Of a DNA stretch of 35,768 nucleotides, positions 1-8,931 are shown piece after piece (within the stretch, counting starts at the first letter, position 1; each line of letters starts with the position of its first letter). The stretch is from Mesorhizobium sp. Lineage in GTDB: Bacteria; Pseudomonadota; Alphaproteobacteria; Rhizobiales; Rhizobiaceae. The notes under the pieces are model-generated. The model saw only the letters and a list, made by a program, of their open reading frames with translations. It was not told where the DNA came from and did not search any database. The stretch lies in contig NZ_JANINM010000292.1 in assembly GCF_024509055.1 (NCBI RefSeq), positions 1 through 35,768 of the forward strand, read 5' to 3'. Made by a program: the position numbers and the translations under genes.

Positions 1-399
1 CGCCACTTCGTCGGCATCGAGCGCGAGCAGGCCTATATCGACGCCGCCAATGAGCGCATCGCCGCCGTCCGCCCGCTGGAGGGCGCCGACCTTACCGTGC
101 TTTCGGGCAAACGCGCCGAGCCGCGCGTCGCCTTCATCAGCCTGATCGACACCGGCCTAGTTGCGCCGGGCGCCACTCTCTACGACGCCAAGAAGCGCTG
201 GGCCGCCAAGGTGCGCGCCGACGGCACCCTTGCCATCGGCGACAGCGCCGGCTCGATCCACAAGGTCGGCGCCGAAGTGCAGGGCCTGGATGCCTGCAAC
301 GGCTGGACCTTCTGGCATTACGAGCGCAGCGGCGGCCTCACCCCGATCGACGAATTGCGCCGCATCGCCCGCCTCGGGATGGAACGGGCAGGGGCTTGA
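1..399 (+). CDS. ccrM: CcrM-like adenine DNA methyltransferase, C-terminal part
   Basis: The reading frame is open from the first base, so this is the last 132 residues of a gene that begins outside the window. The opening residues RHFVGIERE followed by a YI..A..RI helix are the end of the catalytic fold of beta-class N6-adenine methyltransferases, where the SAM-binding strand ends in GIE. The remainder ([18 protein letters not shown], then GxIH and NGWTFWHYE) matches the small C-terminal domain found in CcrM, the cell-cycle methyltransferase that methylates GANTC in alphaproteobacteria. The catalytic DPPY motif lies upstream and cannot be seen. It ends 36 bases before a convergent HAD gene. 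The assignment rests on the C-terminal domain only; another solitary methyltransferase of the same class is possible. Confidence 0.8.
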   Translation, partial: RHFVGIEREQAYIDAANERIAAVRPLEGADLTVLSGKRAEPRVAFISLIDTGLVAPGATLYDAKKRWAAKVRADGTLAIGDSAGSIHKVGAEVQGLDACNGWTFWHYERSGGLTPIDELRRIARLGMERAGA

Positions 400-435
400 A
401 TCAGGCTCTCAACGGATCGCCGCAAGCGATTCAGT

Positions 436-1047
436 TCAGGCTGCAATCCCGAGCCGCTCAAGGTCTGCCTTAAGCGTCCTGGCGTCGGTGAACAGCACCG
501 CCTCCCAACCGGCGGCCTTGGCGCCATCGACATTCTTCTGGCTGTCGTCGATGAACAGCGAAGCCGCCGGATCGAGCCCGAATGACGCGACGTGATGGTC
601 ATAGATGGCGCGGTCCGGCTTGATCAGGCCGATGTCGCCGGAGACGGTGATGCCGCGCGGCTTTTCGAGGAACGGAAAGCGGCCGCGCGCCTCGCGGAAC
701 GTGTCCGACGCCCAGTTGGTGAGCAGGGTCACATCGCGCCCGTCTTCGATCAGCCCCTCCATGAGCGCGACGCTGTCGTCATAGGCATGCGGCACCATGT
801 CATGCCAATGGCGGCGGAAATTGCGGATGTTTTCGGCGTGGTCGGGATGCTCGGCAATGGCGAGCGCTTCCGCCTCGTCCCATGTGCGCCCGCGATCCTG
901 TTCGATGTTCCAGGCGCTGGTGCAGACATTGTCGAAGAACCATTTCCGCTCCTCGGCATCCGGGATCAGGCGGCTGAACGGGATGTTCGGGTCGTAATGG
1001 ATCAGCACCTTGCCGATATCGAAGACGATGTGGCGGATTTCAGTCAT
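436..1047 (-). CDS. HAD-superfamily hydrolase, YihX-like
   Basis: This is a 203-residue soluble haloacid-dehalogenase-fold hydrolase, probably a sugar-phosphate or other small-molecule phosphatase. Motif I is FDIGKVL with nucleophile Asp10; the residue two places on is Gly rather than the general-acid Asp of typical phosphatases, as in the YihX subgroup. Motif II is LLTNWA, motif III the Lys of GLIKPD, and motif IV is FIDDS. A helical cap lies between motifs I and II. I start at the ATG at 1047 rather than the GTG one codon earlier because GGAAGG stands about six bases upstream of the ATG. It lies 25 bases downstream of mutY on the same strand and is probably cotranscribed. The substrate cannot be told from sequence. 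Confidence 0.88.
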   Translation of the reverse strand: MTEIRHIVFDIGKVLIHYDPNIPFSRLIPDAEERKWFFDNVCTSAWNIEQDRGRTWDEAEALAIAEHPDHAENIRNFRRHWHDMVPHAYDDSVALMEGLIEDGRDVTLLTNWASDTFREARGRFPFLEKPRGITVSGDIGLIKPDRAIYDHHVASFGLDPAASLFIDDSQKNVDGAKAAGWEAVLFTDARTLKADLERLGIAA

Positions 1048-1059
1048 CACGGTCCTTCC

Positions 1060-1087
1060 ATGCTGGCGCCGATCAATGCTGGCGCCG
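1060..1087. repeat. 12-bp direct repeat at the mutY stop codon
   Basis: ATGCTGGCGCCG occurs at 1060-1071 and again at 1076-1087, separated by ATCA. The second copy covers the last codons of mutY and the first lies in the mutY-HAD gap. It looks like a 16-bp tandem slippage duplication at the 3' end of mutY, with no evident function. Confidence 0.6.
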
Positions 1088-2209
1088 TTTCTTCGTCGCG
1101 CCCGGTATCGCTGCTTCGATTACCTTTTTCATGACGGTGGGCAGCGCTTCCCCGGAAATTTCGTGGGCCAGCGACCAGAAATGTCCTTTTGGATCATCAC
1201 CCTTGATGTGGGCATGGAAGACTTCGAGTTCGAGCGCGAAATGCGTGAAGACATGGCTGATCCGTCCCGCGCGCCTCCAGTCGGCCGGGAAGGGCGCCGC
1301 GTCCGCCGTGGTCGCTCCATCGATCCGCGCTGTCCAGGCCGTGGTCGGCACCTCGGTCATGCCGCCAAGCAGGCCCTTGTCCGGCCGCTTGCGCAAAAGG
1401 ATGGCGCCGTCGCCACGCTCGGCGACGAACGCCGCGCCGCGCCGCAGCGGCTTGTCGTCCTTCGGCAGGCGGACCGGGAAGCGCTCCGGGTCGCCCGTGA
1501 GGATGGCGGTGCAATCCTCGCGAAGCGGGCACAGCATGCAGCGTGGCCGGCGCGGCGTGCAGATCGTAGCACCCAGATCCATCGTTGCCTGGGCGAAGTC
1601 GCCAGGCCGTTTCTCCGGCACCAGCTTTTCGACCAGCGCGCGGATTTCCGGCTTGGCCTCGCTGAGTGGCGTTTCGATCGAATAGAGCCGCGTCATCACC
1701 CGCTCGACATTGCCGTCCACGACCGCCGCCGGCTGGTCGAAGGCGATCGCCGCGATCGCCGCCGACGTATAGGCGCCGATGCCAGGCAAATCCTTCAACC
1801 CGGCTTCGGTATCGGGAAATCGCCCGCCTTGCCGCGCAACCAGGTCGGCGCAGGCTTTCAAATTGCGCGCCCTGGAATAATAGCCAAGCCCGGCCCAGGC
1901 CTTCATCACGTCCTCGGCGGGCGCCGCCGCCAGCGCCTCGACGGTCGGCCATTTCTCGACGAAGGCGCGAAAATAGGCTTTCACAGCTTCGACCGTCGTC
2001 TGCTGCAACATGACTTCGGACAGCCAGACGCGGTAAGGATCGGGCTTGGCGCCGCGCGCCAGCGCGCCGGGCGCGACACGCCAGGGCAGGTCGCGGTGAT
2101 GCGCGTCGTACCAGGCAAGCAGCCGGGAGGCGGTATCCACAGCTCCACCCTTGCTGGTATCTCCGGCCTTCCCGGCCGCGGCCTTGCGGGTCTGGTCTTG
2201 TGGTGCCAT
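1073..2209 (-). CDS. mutY: A/G-specific adenine DNA glycosylase MutY
   Basis: This 378-residue protein removes adenine mispaired with 8-oxoguanine in base-excision repair. The catalytic Glu is E65 in SEVMLQQT, the helix-hairpin-helix is LPGIGAY at about 141-147, and the catalytic Asp is D165 in VVDGNV. The [4Fe-4S] cluster ligands follow the C-x6-C-x2-C-x5-C spacing at C217, C224, C227 and C233. The C-terminal third is the NUDIX-like 8-oxoG recognition domain (about 245-365, including the FTHF segment). The first 24 residues are polar and not conserved in the family, and the ATG at 2209 has only a weak ribosome site, so the true start may be a little downstream. It diverges from the DUF721 gene by 32 bases and leads into the HAD gene. 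Confidence 0.95.
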   Translation of the reverse strand: MAPQDQTRKAAAGKAGDTSKGGAVDTASRLLAWYDAHHRDLPWRVAPGALARGAKPDPYRVWLSEVMLQQTTVEAVKAYFRAFVEKWPTVEALAAAPAEDVMKAWAGLGYYSRARNLKACADLVARQGGRFPDTEAGLKDLPGIGAYTSAAIAAIAFDQPAAVVDGNVERVMTRLYSIETPLSEAKPEIRALVEKLVPEKRPGDFAQATMDLGATICTPRRPRCMLCPLREDCTAILTGDPERFPVRLPKDDKPLRRGAAFVAERGDGAILLRKRPDKGLLGGMTEVPTTAWTARIDGATTADAAPFPADWRRAGRISHVFTHFALELEVFHAHIKGDDPKGHFWSLAHEISGEALPTVMKKVIEAAIPGATKKRRQH

Positions 2210-2241
2210 TGATCAGGTGAACCGAGGATTGGAGAACGCAC

Positions 2242-2742
2242 ATGGCAGGGAAAAAGCCCTTCGGCAATCCCGTTCCGGTCAGCGATCTCGCAACCGAGAT
2301 ACTCGATCCGGTGCTGAAGAAGCGCGCCGGCATCTCGATCGGGCTGGTGCAGTCATGGGAGGAGATCGCCGGACCACGTCTCGCCGGCCATTCGCGCCCG
2401 GAAAAGATCCAGTGGCCGCGCCGTATGCACGAGGACGATCCGTTCGAGCCGGCGACGCTGATCGTCGCCTGCGAAGGCATGGCGGCGCTGCATCTGCAGC
2501 ATGAAGCCGGTGAGGTCATCAACCGCGTCAACGCGTTCCTGGGCTTCAATGCGATCGGCCGCGTGAAGATCCTGCAGAAGCCGGTCCTGAGCCAGAAAGC
2601 CCGGCCAAAACCGGTGGCGCGGCCGCTCAGCGAGGCGGAAAAAGCGAAACTGGCCCGCACAGTCGGCAAGATAGAAGACGATGGCCTGCGCGCTTCGCTG
2701 GAGCGCCTCGGGGCAACTATCCTGAGACAAAAAAGGCCATAG
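2242..2742 (+). CDS. DUF721 (DciA-like) protein
   Basis: A 166-residue protein of the DUF721 family. The N-terminal helical half with W-x-x-I-A-G-P-x-L-A and the following strand TLIVACEG are typical, and the segment around H-x-x-E-A-G-x-V-I-x-R-V-N matches the KH-like domain. Family members called DciA load or activate the replicative helicase DnaB in bacteria lacking DnaC; whether this alphaproteobacterial form does so is inferred from family membership. The tail after residue 115 is basic and proline-rich, suggesting nucleic-acid contact. GGAG lies seven bases before the ATG. It diverges from mutY, and the DsbA-like gene follows in the same direction after 142 bases, an order often seen in rhizobial chromosomes. 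Confidence 0.85.
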   Translation: MAGKKPFGNPVPVSDLATEILDPVLKKRAGISIGLVQSWEEIAGPRLAGHSRPEKIQWPRRMHEDDPFEPATLIVACEGMAALHLQHEAGEVINRVNAFLGFNAIGRVKILQKPVLSQKARPKPVARPLSEAEKAKLARTVGKIEDDGLRASLERLGATILRQKRP

Positions 2743-2884
2743 GATTGTCGTCAATATCGCGTATTCGTGAACGTGCCCGAAAAAATTGGCGATTGGATTG
2801 GGGACGGCGATGCCTTAATTCGCGCCAACTCTCGCCTTTTCTAGCCCTTGCGTTGCAAAATCCAACCGATATCAGGTGATTCGC

Positions 2885-3613
2885 ATGAACCGTTCTTTGT
2901 CCCGCAGGAACCTTCTGACCACGCTGGCCGCAGTTCCCGCGGTGGCGCTGCTTGCCGCATGCAGCGACTCCGGCGACGAGGCGAACGCGGCCGCTGTGAA
3001 GCCCGCCGATCCTTCGACGCCCGCCAAGCCGGCCACGCCAGCTGCCGTGCAAGTGCCGGAGGCGCAGGGCACCGTGGACATGGCGGAACTGCTCAAGCCC
3101 GGCGCGTTGCCTGAAAAGCAGCTCGGCAAGGACGACGCCAAGGTCACCATCGTCGAATACGCCTCGATGACCTGCCCGCATTGCGCGCATTTCGATATGA
3201 CCACCTTCCCTGAGTTGAAGACCAAGTACATCGACACCGGCAAGGTCCGTTACATCCTGCGCGAATTCCCCTTCGACCCGAGCGCCGAGGCCGGCTTCAT
3301 GTTGGCGCGCTGCGCCAAGGACAACTACTTCGCGATGGTCGACGTGCTGTTCAAGCAGCAACCCAGCTGGGTTGGCGTCAACAACACGAAGGAAGCACTG
3401 CTGCAGATCTCCAAGCTCGCCGGTTTTACACAGGAGTCCTTCGAGGCCTGCTTGACGGACCAGAAGCTTCTGGACGATGTGAGAGCAGTCCAGAAACGCG
3501 GAGCGGACGAGTTCAAGGTCGACTCGACGCCGACATTCTTCATCAACGGTAAGACCTACAAAGGGGCGATGTCGATTGAGGAAATGTCGGCCATCATCGA
3601 CCCTCTGCTCTGA
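2885..3613 (+). CDS. DsbA-family thiol:disulfide oxidoreductase, lipoprotein
   Basis: A 242-residue envelope thioredoxin-fold protein. The N-terminus has a twin-arginine-like SRRNLL (residues 6-11), a hydrophobic stretch and a lipobox LLAAC with Cys26, so export as a lipoprotein is likely. An Ala/Pro-rich linker follows to about residue 60. The active site is C97-P98-H99-C100, and the cis-proline is P216 in STPTFFING; this arrangement is that of DsbA/DsbG-type proteins with an inserted helical domain. I start at ATG 2885, where AGGTGA stands five bases upstream, rather than the GTG three codons earlier that overlaps that ribosome site. Oxidase or reductase/isomerase activity cannot be decided. 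smc follows after 63 bases containing a hairpin. Confidence 0.92.
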   Translation: MNRSLSRRNLLTTLAAVPAVALLAACSDSGDEANAAAVKPADPSTPAKPATPAAVQVPEAQGTVDMAELLKPGALPEKQLGKDDAKVTIVEYASMTCPHCAHFDMTTFPELKTKYIDTGKVRYILREFPFDPSAEAGFMLARCAKDNYFAMVDVLFKQQPSWVGVNNTKEALLQISKLAGFTQESFEACLTDQKLLDDVRAVQKRGADEFKVDSTPTFFINGKTYKGAMSIEEMSAIIDPLL

Positions 3614-3622
3614 CATCCAGGC

Positions 3623-3650
3623 CGCGCCGAAGCGGCTGGGCTTCGGCGCG
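3623..3650 (+). promoter_or_regulatory. Hairpin between the DsbA-like gene and smc
   Basis: CGCGCCGAAG at 3623-3632 and its exact reverse complement at 3641-3650 form a 10-bp stem with an 8-base loop. No T tract follows, so it may be a weak terminator, an RNA-stability element, or part of the smc leader. Confidence 0.5.
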
Positions 3651-3676
3651 CCGGCCTGTAGTGTGGGGCGGCGCGA

Positions 3677-6600
3677 ATGAAATTTTCGCGCCTTCGCCTC
3701 CTCGGTTTCAAGTCCTTCGTCGAGCCCGGCGAGTTCGTCATCGAACGCGGGTTGACCGGCATTGTCGGGCCGAACGGCTGCGGCAAGTCGAACCTTGTCG
3801 AAGCGCTACGCTGGGTGATGGGCGAAAGCTCCTACAAGAACATGCGCGCGTCCGGCATGGACGACGTGATCTTTTCCGGCTCAGGCGCGCGTCCGGCCCG
3901 CAACACCGCCGAAGTCACGCTTTTCCTCGACAATACGGACCGCACCGCTCCCTCTGCCTTCAACGACGCCGATGAGCTGCAGGTGTCGCGCCGCATCGAG
4001 CGCGAGGCCGGCTCGCTCTACCGCATCAACGGCAAGGAAGCGCGTGCCAAGGACGTGCAGCTTCTGTTCGCCGACCAGTCGACCGGCGCGCGCTCGCCTT
4101 CCATGGTCGGGCAGGGCCGCATCGGCGAGCTTATCCAGGCAAAGCCCCAGGCTCGCCGCGCGCTGCTCGAAGAGGCGGCTGGCATTTCCGGCCTGCACAC
4201 GCGCCGCCATGAGGCCGAGCTCAGGCTGAAGGCGGCCGAGCAGAACCTCGAACGGCTGGACGACGTCGTCGGCGAGCTGGAGGGCCAGATCGAAAGCCTG
4301 AAGCGCCAGGCGCGCCAGGCCTCGCGCTTCAAGAACCTGTCGGCCGATATTCGCAAGGCCGAGGCGACGCTGCTGCACCTGCGCTGGACGCTGGCCAAGA
4401 CGCAGGAGGGCGAGGCGCGCTCGGCGCTCGCCGTGGCAACCACGCTGGTCGGCGACCGCGCGGCGGCCCAGATGGCTGCCGCCAGGGAGCAGGGCATCGC
4501 CGCCCACCGGCTGCCGGATTTGCGCGACGCCGAAGCCGCCGCGGCCGCTGCATTCCAGCGCCTGTCGATCGCCAAGACCCAGATCGAGGAGGAGGCGGGC
4601 CGCATCCGCTCGCGCCAGGCGGAACTCGAACGCCGCCTGCAGCAGCTCGATGCCGACGTCGCCCGCGAGGAGCGGATGGTGCGCGACAATGCTGACATCC
4701 TCGAACGCCTCCGCACGGAAGAAGCCGAACTCAACTCCGAAAACGCCGGCGCCGCCGAGCGTGAAGCGACCACGCGCGCAGCCTTCGAGCAGGCCGGCGC
4801 GACACTGTCGCAAAGCGAGGCAAGGCTTGCCGCCCTGACCGCCGAACGCGCCGAGGCGGCCGCTTCGCGACATCAGGTCGAGCGTACGCTGCGCGAGACC
4901 GCCGAGCGCCGCGATCGTTTCGCCCGTCAGCTCGCCGAGGTCGACCGCGAGCTTTCCGATATCGTGGGGCGAATTTCCGGCCTGCCCGATCCGGCCGAGA
5001 AGCGGCTTCTCGTCGAGGACGCCGTGGCCCGCCTGGAAGAGAGCGAGGCCGGCGCCATTGCGGCGGAACAGGCCGTCGCTGAAGCGCGCGCCGCCGAGAG
5101 TGCCGCGCGTCCGCCGCTGCAGGACGCCAGGGCGGAGCTCGCACGCATCGAGACGGAAGCGCGCACCCTGGCCAAGGTCCTCAATGCCACCAGCGGCGGC
5201 GATCTTTTCCCCTCGGTGCTCGAGCAGATCAGCGTCGAGCGCGGCTATGAGACCGCCCTGGGTGCAGCCCTTGGCGAAGACCTCGACGTTCCGCTCGACC
5301 GCAGCGCCCCGGTGCATTGGGGCGAGAGCGCGGTTCAGCCGGGCGATGCCGCGCTGCCCGAAGGCGTCAGGAGCCTTGCCAGCGTGGTCCGCGCCCCGGG
5401 GCAGCTTGCCCGTCGGCTGGCGCAGATCGGCATCGTCGAAGCCGCCGACGGTCGCCGCCTTCAGGCGTTGTTGGCGCCTGGCCAGCGGCTGGTCAGCCGC
5501 GACGGCGCGCTCTGGCGCTGGGACGGCCTGACGGCAAGCGCCGACGCTCCGACGGCCGCCGCGCAGCGGCTGGCGCAGAAGAACCGCCTGGCCGAGCTCG
5601 ACGCCGAGGCCGTGCAGGCGACGCGCGTGGTGCGCGAGGCCGAGGAAGCGCTGGCGCGGGCCGAGCAGGCGATGCGCCAGGCGAGTGAGGCCGAGCGCAA
5701 TGCCCGCCAGGCTGGCCGCGACGCGCAGCACGCGCTGGACGCCGCCCGTAATGCGTTGGCCGCGGCCGAGAAGGCTGGCGGCGAGCTGGCGAGCCGGCGC
5801 GCCGCGCTTGATGAGGCGCGCGCCCGCGTCGTCGACAGCCACGAGGAAACCCAAGCCGCCTTCCTCGAAGCCGAGGAGATGCTGAAGGACGCCCCCGATC
5901 TCGGCGACCTTCAGCTGCAGCTGGAGCAGGCCTCCGCCAATGTCTCGCGCGACCGGGCCACGCTTGCCGATGCGCGCGCCGTGCACGAAGGCCTGCGGCG
6001 CGAGGCCGAGGCACGCATACGCCGGCTCGACGCCATCGGTACCGAGCGCAGGAATTGGCTGGAACGCGCCGAGAACGCCTCGACGCAGATCGCGGCGCTT
6101 GCCGAGCGCAAGGCCGAGGCTGAAGCCGAGCGTGAGAGGCTGGCCGACGCGCCGGACGAGATCGACGCCAAGCGCCGGGCGCTGCTGTCGCAGCTGTCCG
6201 AGGCCGAGGCGCTGCGCCAGACGGCGAGCGACCGCCTGCAGGAAGCGGAAAACCGCCAGGCCGAGTTGGACAAGGCTGCTACCCTGGCGATCCAGTCGCT
6301 GGCTGAATCGCGTGAAACCCGTGTCCGCGCCGAGGAGCGGCTTACGGCCGCCGACGAGCGCCGCGCCGAGGTCGAGGCGCGCATCCAGGAAGCGCTCAAC
6401 ACGCCGCCGCACCTCATCATCAAGCATACCGGCCTCGAGGCCGACGACCCGATGCCCGATATGGCCGATATCGAGCGCCAGCTCGACCGGCTGAAGATCG
6501 AGCGCGAGCGGCTCGGCGCCGTCAATCTGCGCGCCGAGGAGGAGCAGAAGGAACTTTCCGACCGTCTGGAGACCATCGTTTCCGAGCGTGAGGACATCAT

Positions 6601-7138
6601 CGAGGCGATCCGCAAGCTTCGCCAGGCGATCCAGAGCCTCAACCGCGAAGGCCGTGAGCGGCTGCTATCGGCCTTTGAGGTCGTCAACGGTCATTTCCAG
6701 CGGCTGTTCTCGCATCTGTTCGGCGGTGGCACCGCCGAATTGCAGCTGATCGAGTCGGAAGACCCGCTGGAGGCTGGGCTCGAAATCCTCGCGCGCCCGC
6801 CCGGCAAGAAGCCTCAGACCATGACGCTGCTTTCCGGCGGCGAGCAGGCGCTGACGGCGATGTCGCTGATCTTTGCCGTCTTCCTCACCAATCCGGCGCC
6901 GATCTGCGTGCTGGACGAGGTCGACGCGCCGCTCGACGACCACAATGTCGAGCGCTTTTGCAATTTGATGGACGAGATGTCGAAGACCACCGAGACGCGC
7001 TTCGTCATCATCACCCACAACCCGATCACAATGGCGCGCATGGACCGACTGTTCGGCGTCACCATGGCCGAGCAGGGCGTCAGCCAACTGGTCTCCGTCG
7101 ACCTGCAGGCCGCCGAGGCGATGCGCGAGGCGAGCTGA
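3677..7138 (+). CDS. smc: Chromosome segregation ATPase SMC
   Basis: A full-length 1153-residue SMC, the core of the SMC-ScpAB condensin that organises and segregates the chromosome. The N-terminal ATPase half has Walker A GPNGCGKS (31-38). Long Ala/Glu/Arg-rich coiled coils at about 165-500 and 650-980 flank a hinge domain at about 505-640. The C-terminal ATPase half has signature LLSGGEQ (1051-1057), Walker B VLDEVD (1078-1083) and the D-loop APLDD. Length and order are those of the family. The long coiled coils explain the many long spurious open frames on the other strand, including one of 848 codons. No scpA or scpB is in the window. It converges with the epimerase gene, 13 bases separating the two stops. 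Confidence 0.97.
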   Translation: MKFSRLRLLGFKSFVEPGEFVIERGLTGIVGPNGCGKSNLVEALRWVMGESSYKNMRASGMDDVIFSGSGARPARNTAEVTLFLDNTDRTAPSAFNDADELQVSRRIEREAGSLYRINGKEARAKDVQLLFADQSTGARSPSMVGQGRIGELIQAKPQARRALLEEAAGISGLHTRRHEAELRLKAAEQNLERLDDVVGELEGQIESLKRQARQASRFKNLSADIRKAEATLLHLRWTLAKTQEGEARSALAVATTLVGDRAAAQMAAAREQGIAAHRLPDLRDAEAAAAAAFQRLSIAKTQIEEEAGRIRSRQAELERRLQQLDADVAREERMVRDNADILERLRTEEAELNSENAGAAEREATTRAAFEQAGATLSQSEARLAALTAERAEAAASRHQVERTLRETAERRDRFARQLAEVDRELSDIVGRISGLPDPAEKRLLVEDAVARLEESEAGAIAAEQAVAEARAAESAARPPLQDARAELARIETEARTLAKVLNATSGGDLFPSVLEQISVERGYETALGAALGEDLDVPLDRSAPVHWGESAVQPGDAALPEGVRSLASVVRAPGQLARRLAQIGIVEAADGRRLQALLAPGQRLVSRDGALWRWDGLTASADAPTAAAQRLAQKNRLAELDAEAVQATRVVREAEEALARAEQAMRQASEAERNARQAGRDAQHALDAARNALAAAEKAGGELASRRAALDEARARVVDSHEETQAAFLEAEEMLKDAPDLGDLQLQLEQASANVSRDRATLADARAVHEGLRREAEARIRRLDAIGTERRNWLERAENASTQIAALAERKAEAEAERERLADAPDEIDAKRRALLSQLSEAEALRQTASDRLQEAENRQAELDKAATLAIQSLAESRETRVRAEERLTAADERRAEVEARIQEALNTPPHLIIKHTGLEADDPMPDMADIERQLDRLKIERERLGAVNLRAEEEQKELSDRLETIVSEREDIIEAIRKLRQAIQSLNREGRERLLSAFEVVNGHFQRLFSHLFGGGTAELQLIESEDPLEAGLEILARPPGKKPQTMTLLSGGEQALTAMSLIFAVFLTNPAPICVLDEVDAPLDDHNVERFCNLMDEMSKTTETRFVIITHNPITMARMDRLFGVTMAEQGVSQLVSVDLQAAEAMREAS

Positions 7139-7151
7139 GCTTCTCCAAACT

Positions 7152-8084
7152 CTATCGCGTCAAGTTCATTTCCGAAGGCATGAAGCGAACAGTCGCGGAC
7201 CGCGTCTCGCCCGGACCCAGCACCATGCAACCCGTATTGTCGCCGCTGTCGCCCGGTTGGTTGAAGGCATCGGTGATATTGCTCACCGGCTCGGCGCAGA
7301 AGAATGGCTCGCCGGGCGGCGTGTAGAGCACCAGGAAGTCGAGCGGCGCTTCGGCCTCGATGTCCAGCAGCCTCCCTTCGTCGGGCCAGGTTATCCGGGC
7401 CCGGCGCGACCACCCGGTGAAGACGGTGTCGAACGCGGTCTCGGCGACGTCGAAGCCGGTGGCCGGGTTGGCGCCTGCCGGCGGCGGCAGATGGCGCGTG
7501 GGCAGCACCTCCGCGTCGGTTTCCCACATTCCGGTGACATCAGCCCGCACATGGGTCCATGGCGTCGCCGGGAAATAGGGATGGAGCCCGAACCCGGCCG
7601 GCATCGGCGCGTCGGAGAGGTTGCTTAGCGAAATCCGGATGGTCAGGCAGCCCTGAGCCAACCCGATCGCCTGCTCGGCTATGTAGCTCCACGGCCAGGC
7701 ATCGGCGGCGTGGCGGTAACGCAGGATGGCTGTGTCGGCACCGTGCTCCTCCACGGTCCACGGCTTTCGCCAGCCATGGCCATGTTCGTAATGCGGATCG
7801 TCGGCGCCTGTCGGCAGCTGGACGGTCTGGCCAGCGAAGGCGAAGCGACCGCCTCTTATGCGGTTGGAGTAGGGGACCAGCGGAAAGCAGCCCATGGCGC
7901 CCACGTCGCGGCGGGCGAGCGCACCTGCATCCGCCGGTCGGAGCCAATCGAGAACCTGTCCGTTCCGCCGCCAGCGGTATGAGGCCACGGCGCCACCGGC
8001 GGCCGGGGCTATCTCGACCGCCGCCAACCTGTCGGCGATCGAGACCAGTCCTTCCGCGCTCCCGGTTTCAAAATTCCTGTCCAT
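7152..8084 (-). CDS. Aldose 1-epimerase (mutarotase)
   Basis: A 310-residue cytosolic galactose-mutarotase-fold enzyme that interconverts alpha and beta anomers of free sugars. Visible motifs are FPLVPYSNRI, the first His in YEHGHGW, the second His in FGLHPYF, and the C-terminal EPVSNITDAFN, the glutamate-bearing region of mutarotases. It diverges from the FadR-type regulator, placing it in the sugar-oxidation module: supplying the right anomer to a pyranose dehydrogenase is a plausible job next to the XylB-like dehydrogenase. A GGGGGTGAG sequence precedes the ATG. The exact sugar is not evident, and the family includes members acting on D-galactose, D-glucose, L-arabinose or D-xylose. Confidence 0.9.
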   Translation of the reverse strand: MDRNFETGSAEGLVSIADRLAAVEIAPAAGGAVASYRWRRNGQVLDWLRPADAGALARRDVGAMGCFPLVPYSNRIRGGRFAFAGQTVQLPTGADDPHYEHGHGWRKPWTVEEHGADTAILRYRHAADAWPWSYIAEQAIGLAQGCLTIRISLSNLSDAPMPAGFGLHPYFPATPWTHVRADVTGMWETDAEVLPTRHLPPPAGANPATGFDVAETAFDTVFTGWSRRARITWPDEGRLLDIEAEAPLDFLVLYTPPGEPFFCAEPVSNITDAFNQPGDSGDNTGCMVLGPGETRSATVRFMPSEMNLTR

Positions 8085-8100
8085 CTCACCCCCAAATCCC

Positions 8101-8128
8101 TTGACTCTGGTCGTTGCATGGCTAAAGA
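8101..8128 (+). promoter_or_regulatory. Candidate promoter of the sugar operon
   Basis: TTGACT (8101-8106) and TAAAGA (8123-8128) are separated by 16 bases. Transcription would start near 8135, leaving little or no leader before ATG 8137, so ATG 8146 or 8155 could be the true start. The palindrome TCATATGA at 8133-8140 sits where an autoregulatory operator might be. Only the -35 box is strong. Confidence 0.3.
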
Positions 8129-8136
8129 CATATCAT

Positions 8137-8931
8137 ATGAATAGTATGAAGAATATGAAACCCCTCAGAAGGGCGCGCAACTCGCCGCCACTGGCCGCGG
8201 TCGCCAGCGGTTCGACGGCCCTCCATGCGACGGTTGTCGAGCAGATCGGCCTGCGCATCCTGCAGGGGCATTTCCTGCCCGGCGAGGCGCTGCCCAATGC
8301 CGACGATTCCAGCGAGATGCTGGGCGTCAGCCGCACCGTGCTGCGCGAGGCGATCAAGGTGCTGGCGGGCAAGGGGCTGGTCGAGTCGCGGCCGAAGACC
8401 GGTACGCGTGTGCGTCCGCGCTCCGACTGGAATTTCCTCGATCCGGACGTGCTCTCCTGGCGATATGCCGGCGGCGTCAACGCCGCCGACGTCAAGGAGC
8501 TTTTCGAGCTGCGCCGGGCGATCGAGCCGATGTCCGCGGCGCTTGCCGCCAGGCGCGCCACGCCGGCGCAACTCGCCGAGCTGAACGCGGCTCTCGACGA
8601 GATGGAGGCTGTCGGAGACGACGGCGACCGCTTCGCCAAGCCCGACCTCGTCTTCCATCAGACCATCCTGCGCATGACGGGCAATGAGCTGATCGGCTCG
8701 CTGGCGGCGCTGGTGGAAACCGCTCTGGTGATGAGCTTCCGTCTCTCCAATGACAATCCCGAAGGGCAGCGTCATTCGCTGCCGCTGCATCGGCAGGTGG
8801 CCGAGAAGATCGCCGCCGGCGACGGTCCCGCCGCCCAACAGGCGCTGCTCGTCCTCATCGACAATGCCGAGGACGACGTTCGCCGCAGCGTCGAGAACCG
8901 CAACAAGCGCCGCAAGGAACATGCATCGTGA
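8137..8931 (+). CDS. FadR-type GntR transcriptional regulator
   Basis: A regulator of about 264 residues. An N-terminal winged helix (GHFLPGEALP, then LGVSRTVLREAIKVLAGKGLVESRPKTGT) is followed by an all-helical FCD ligand domain carrying the Asp and His residues (DLVFHQ, LHRQVAE) that bind metal in this subfamily. FadR-type regulators in such settings usually repress catabolic operons until a sugar acid or keto acid binds. It is the first gene of the operon and overlaps the dehydratase start by four bases (GTGA), so autoregulation is likely. The start is uncertain: ATG at 8137, 8146 and 8155 are all in frame and none has a clear ribosome site. The conserved domain begins some 25 residues in, so function is unaffected by that choice. 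Confidence 0.9.
   Translation: MNSMKNMKPLRRARNSPPLAAVASGSTALHATVVEQIGLRILQGHFLPGEALPNADDSSEMLGVSRTVLREAIKVLAGKGLVESRPKTGTRVRPRSDWNFLDPDVLSWRYAGGVNAADVKELFELRRAIEPMSAALAARRATPAQLAELNAALDEMEAVGDDGDRFAKPDLVFHQTILRMTGNELIGSLAALVETALVMSFRLSNDNPEGQRHSLPLHRQVAEKIAAGDGPAAQQALLVLIDNAEDDVRRSVENRNKRRKEHAS

Noticed and set aside
1010..2212. 400-codon plus-strand open frame
   Set aside because: Antisense to mutY, whose frame carries the Fe-S cysteines and catalytic residues.
2717..3616. 299-codon minus-strand open frame
   Set aside because: Antisense to the DsbA-like gene, which has a clear CPHC site and signal sequence.
3881..6427. 848-codon open frame on the minus strand opposite smc
   Set aside because: It lies wholly inside the smc coding region, reads as Gly/Leu/Arg-rich low-complexity sequence with no domain, and is explained by GC-rich codon use in the coiled coils.
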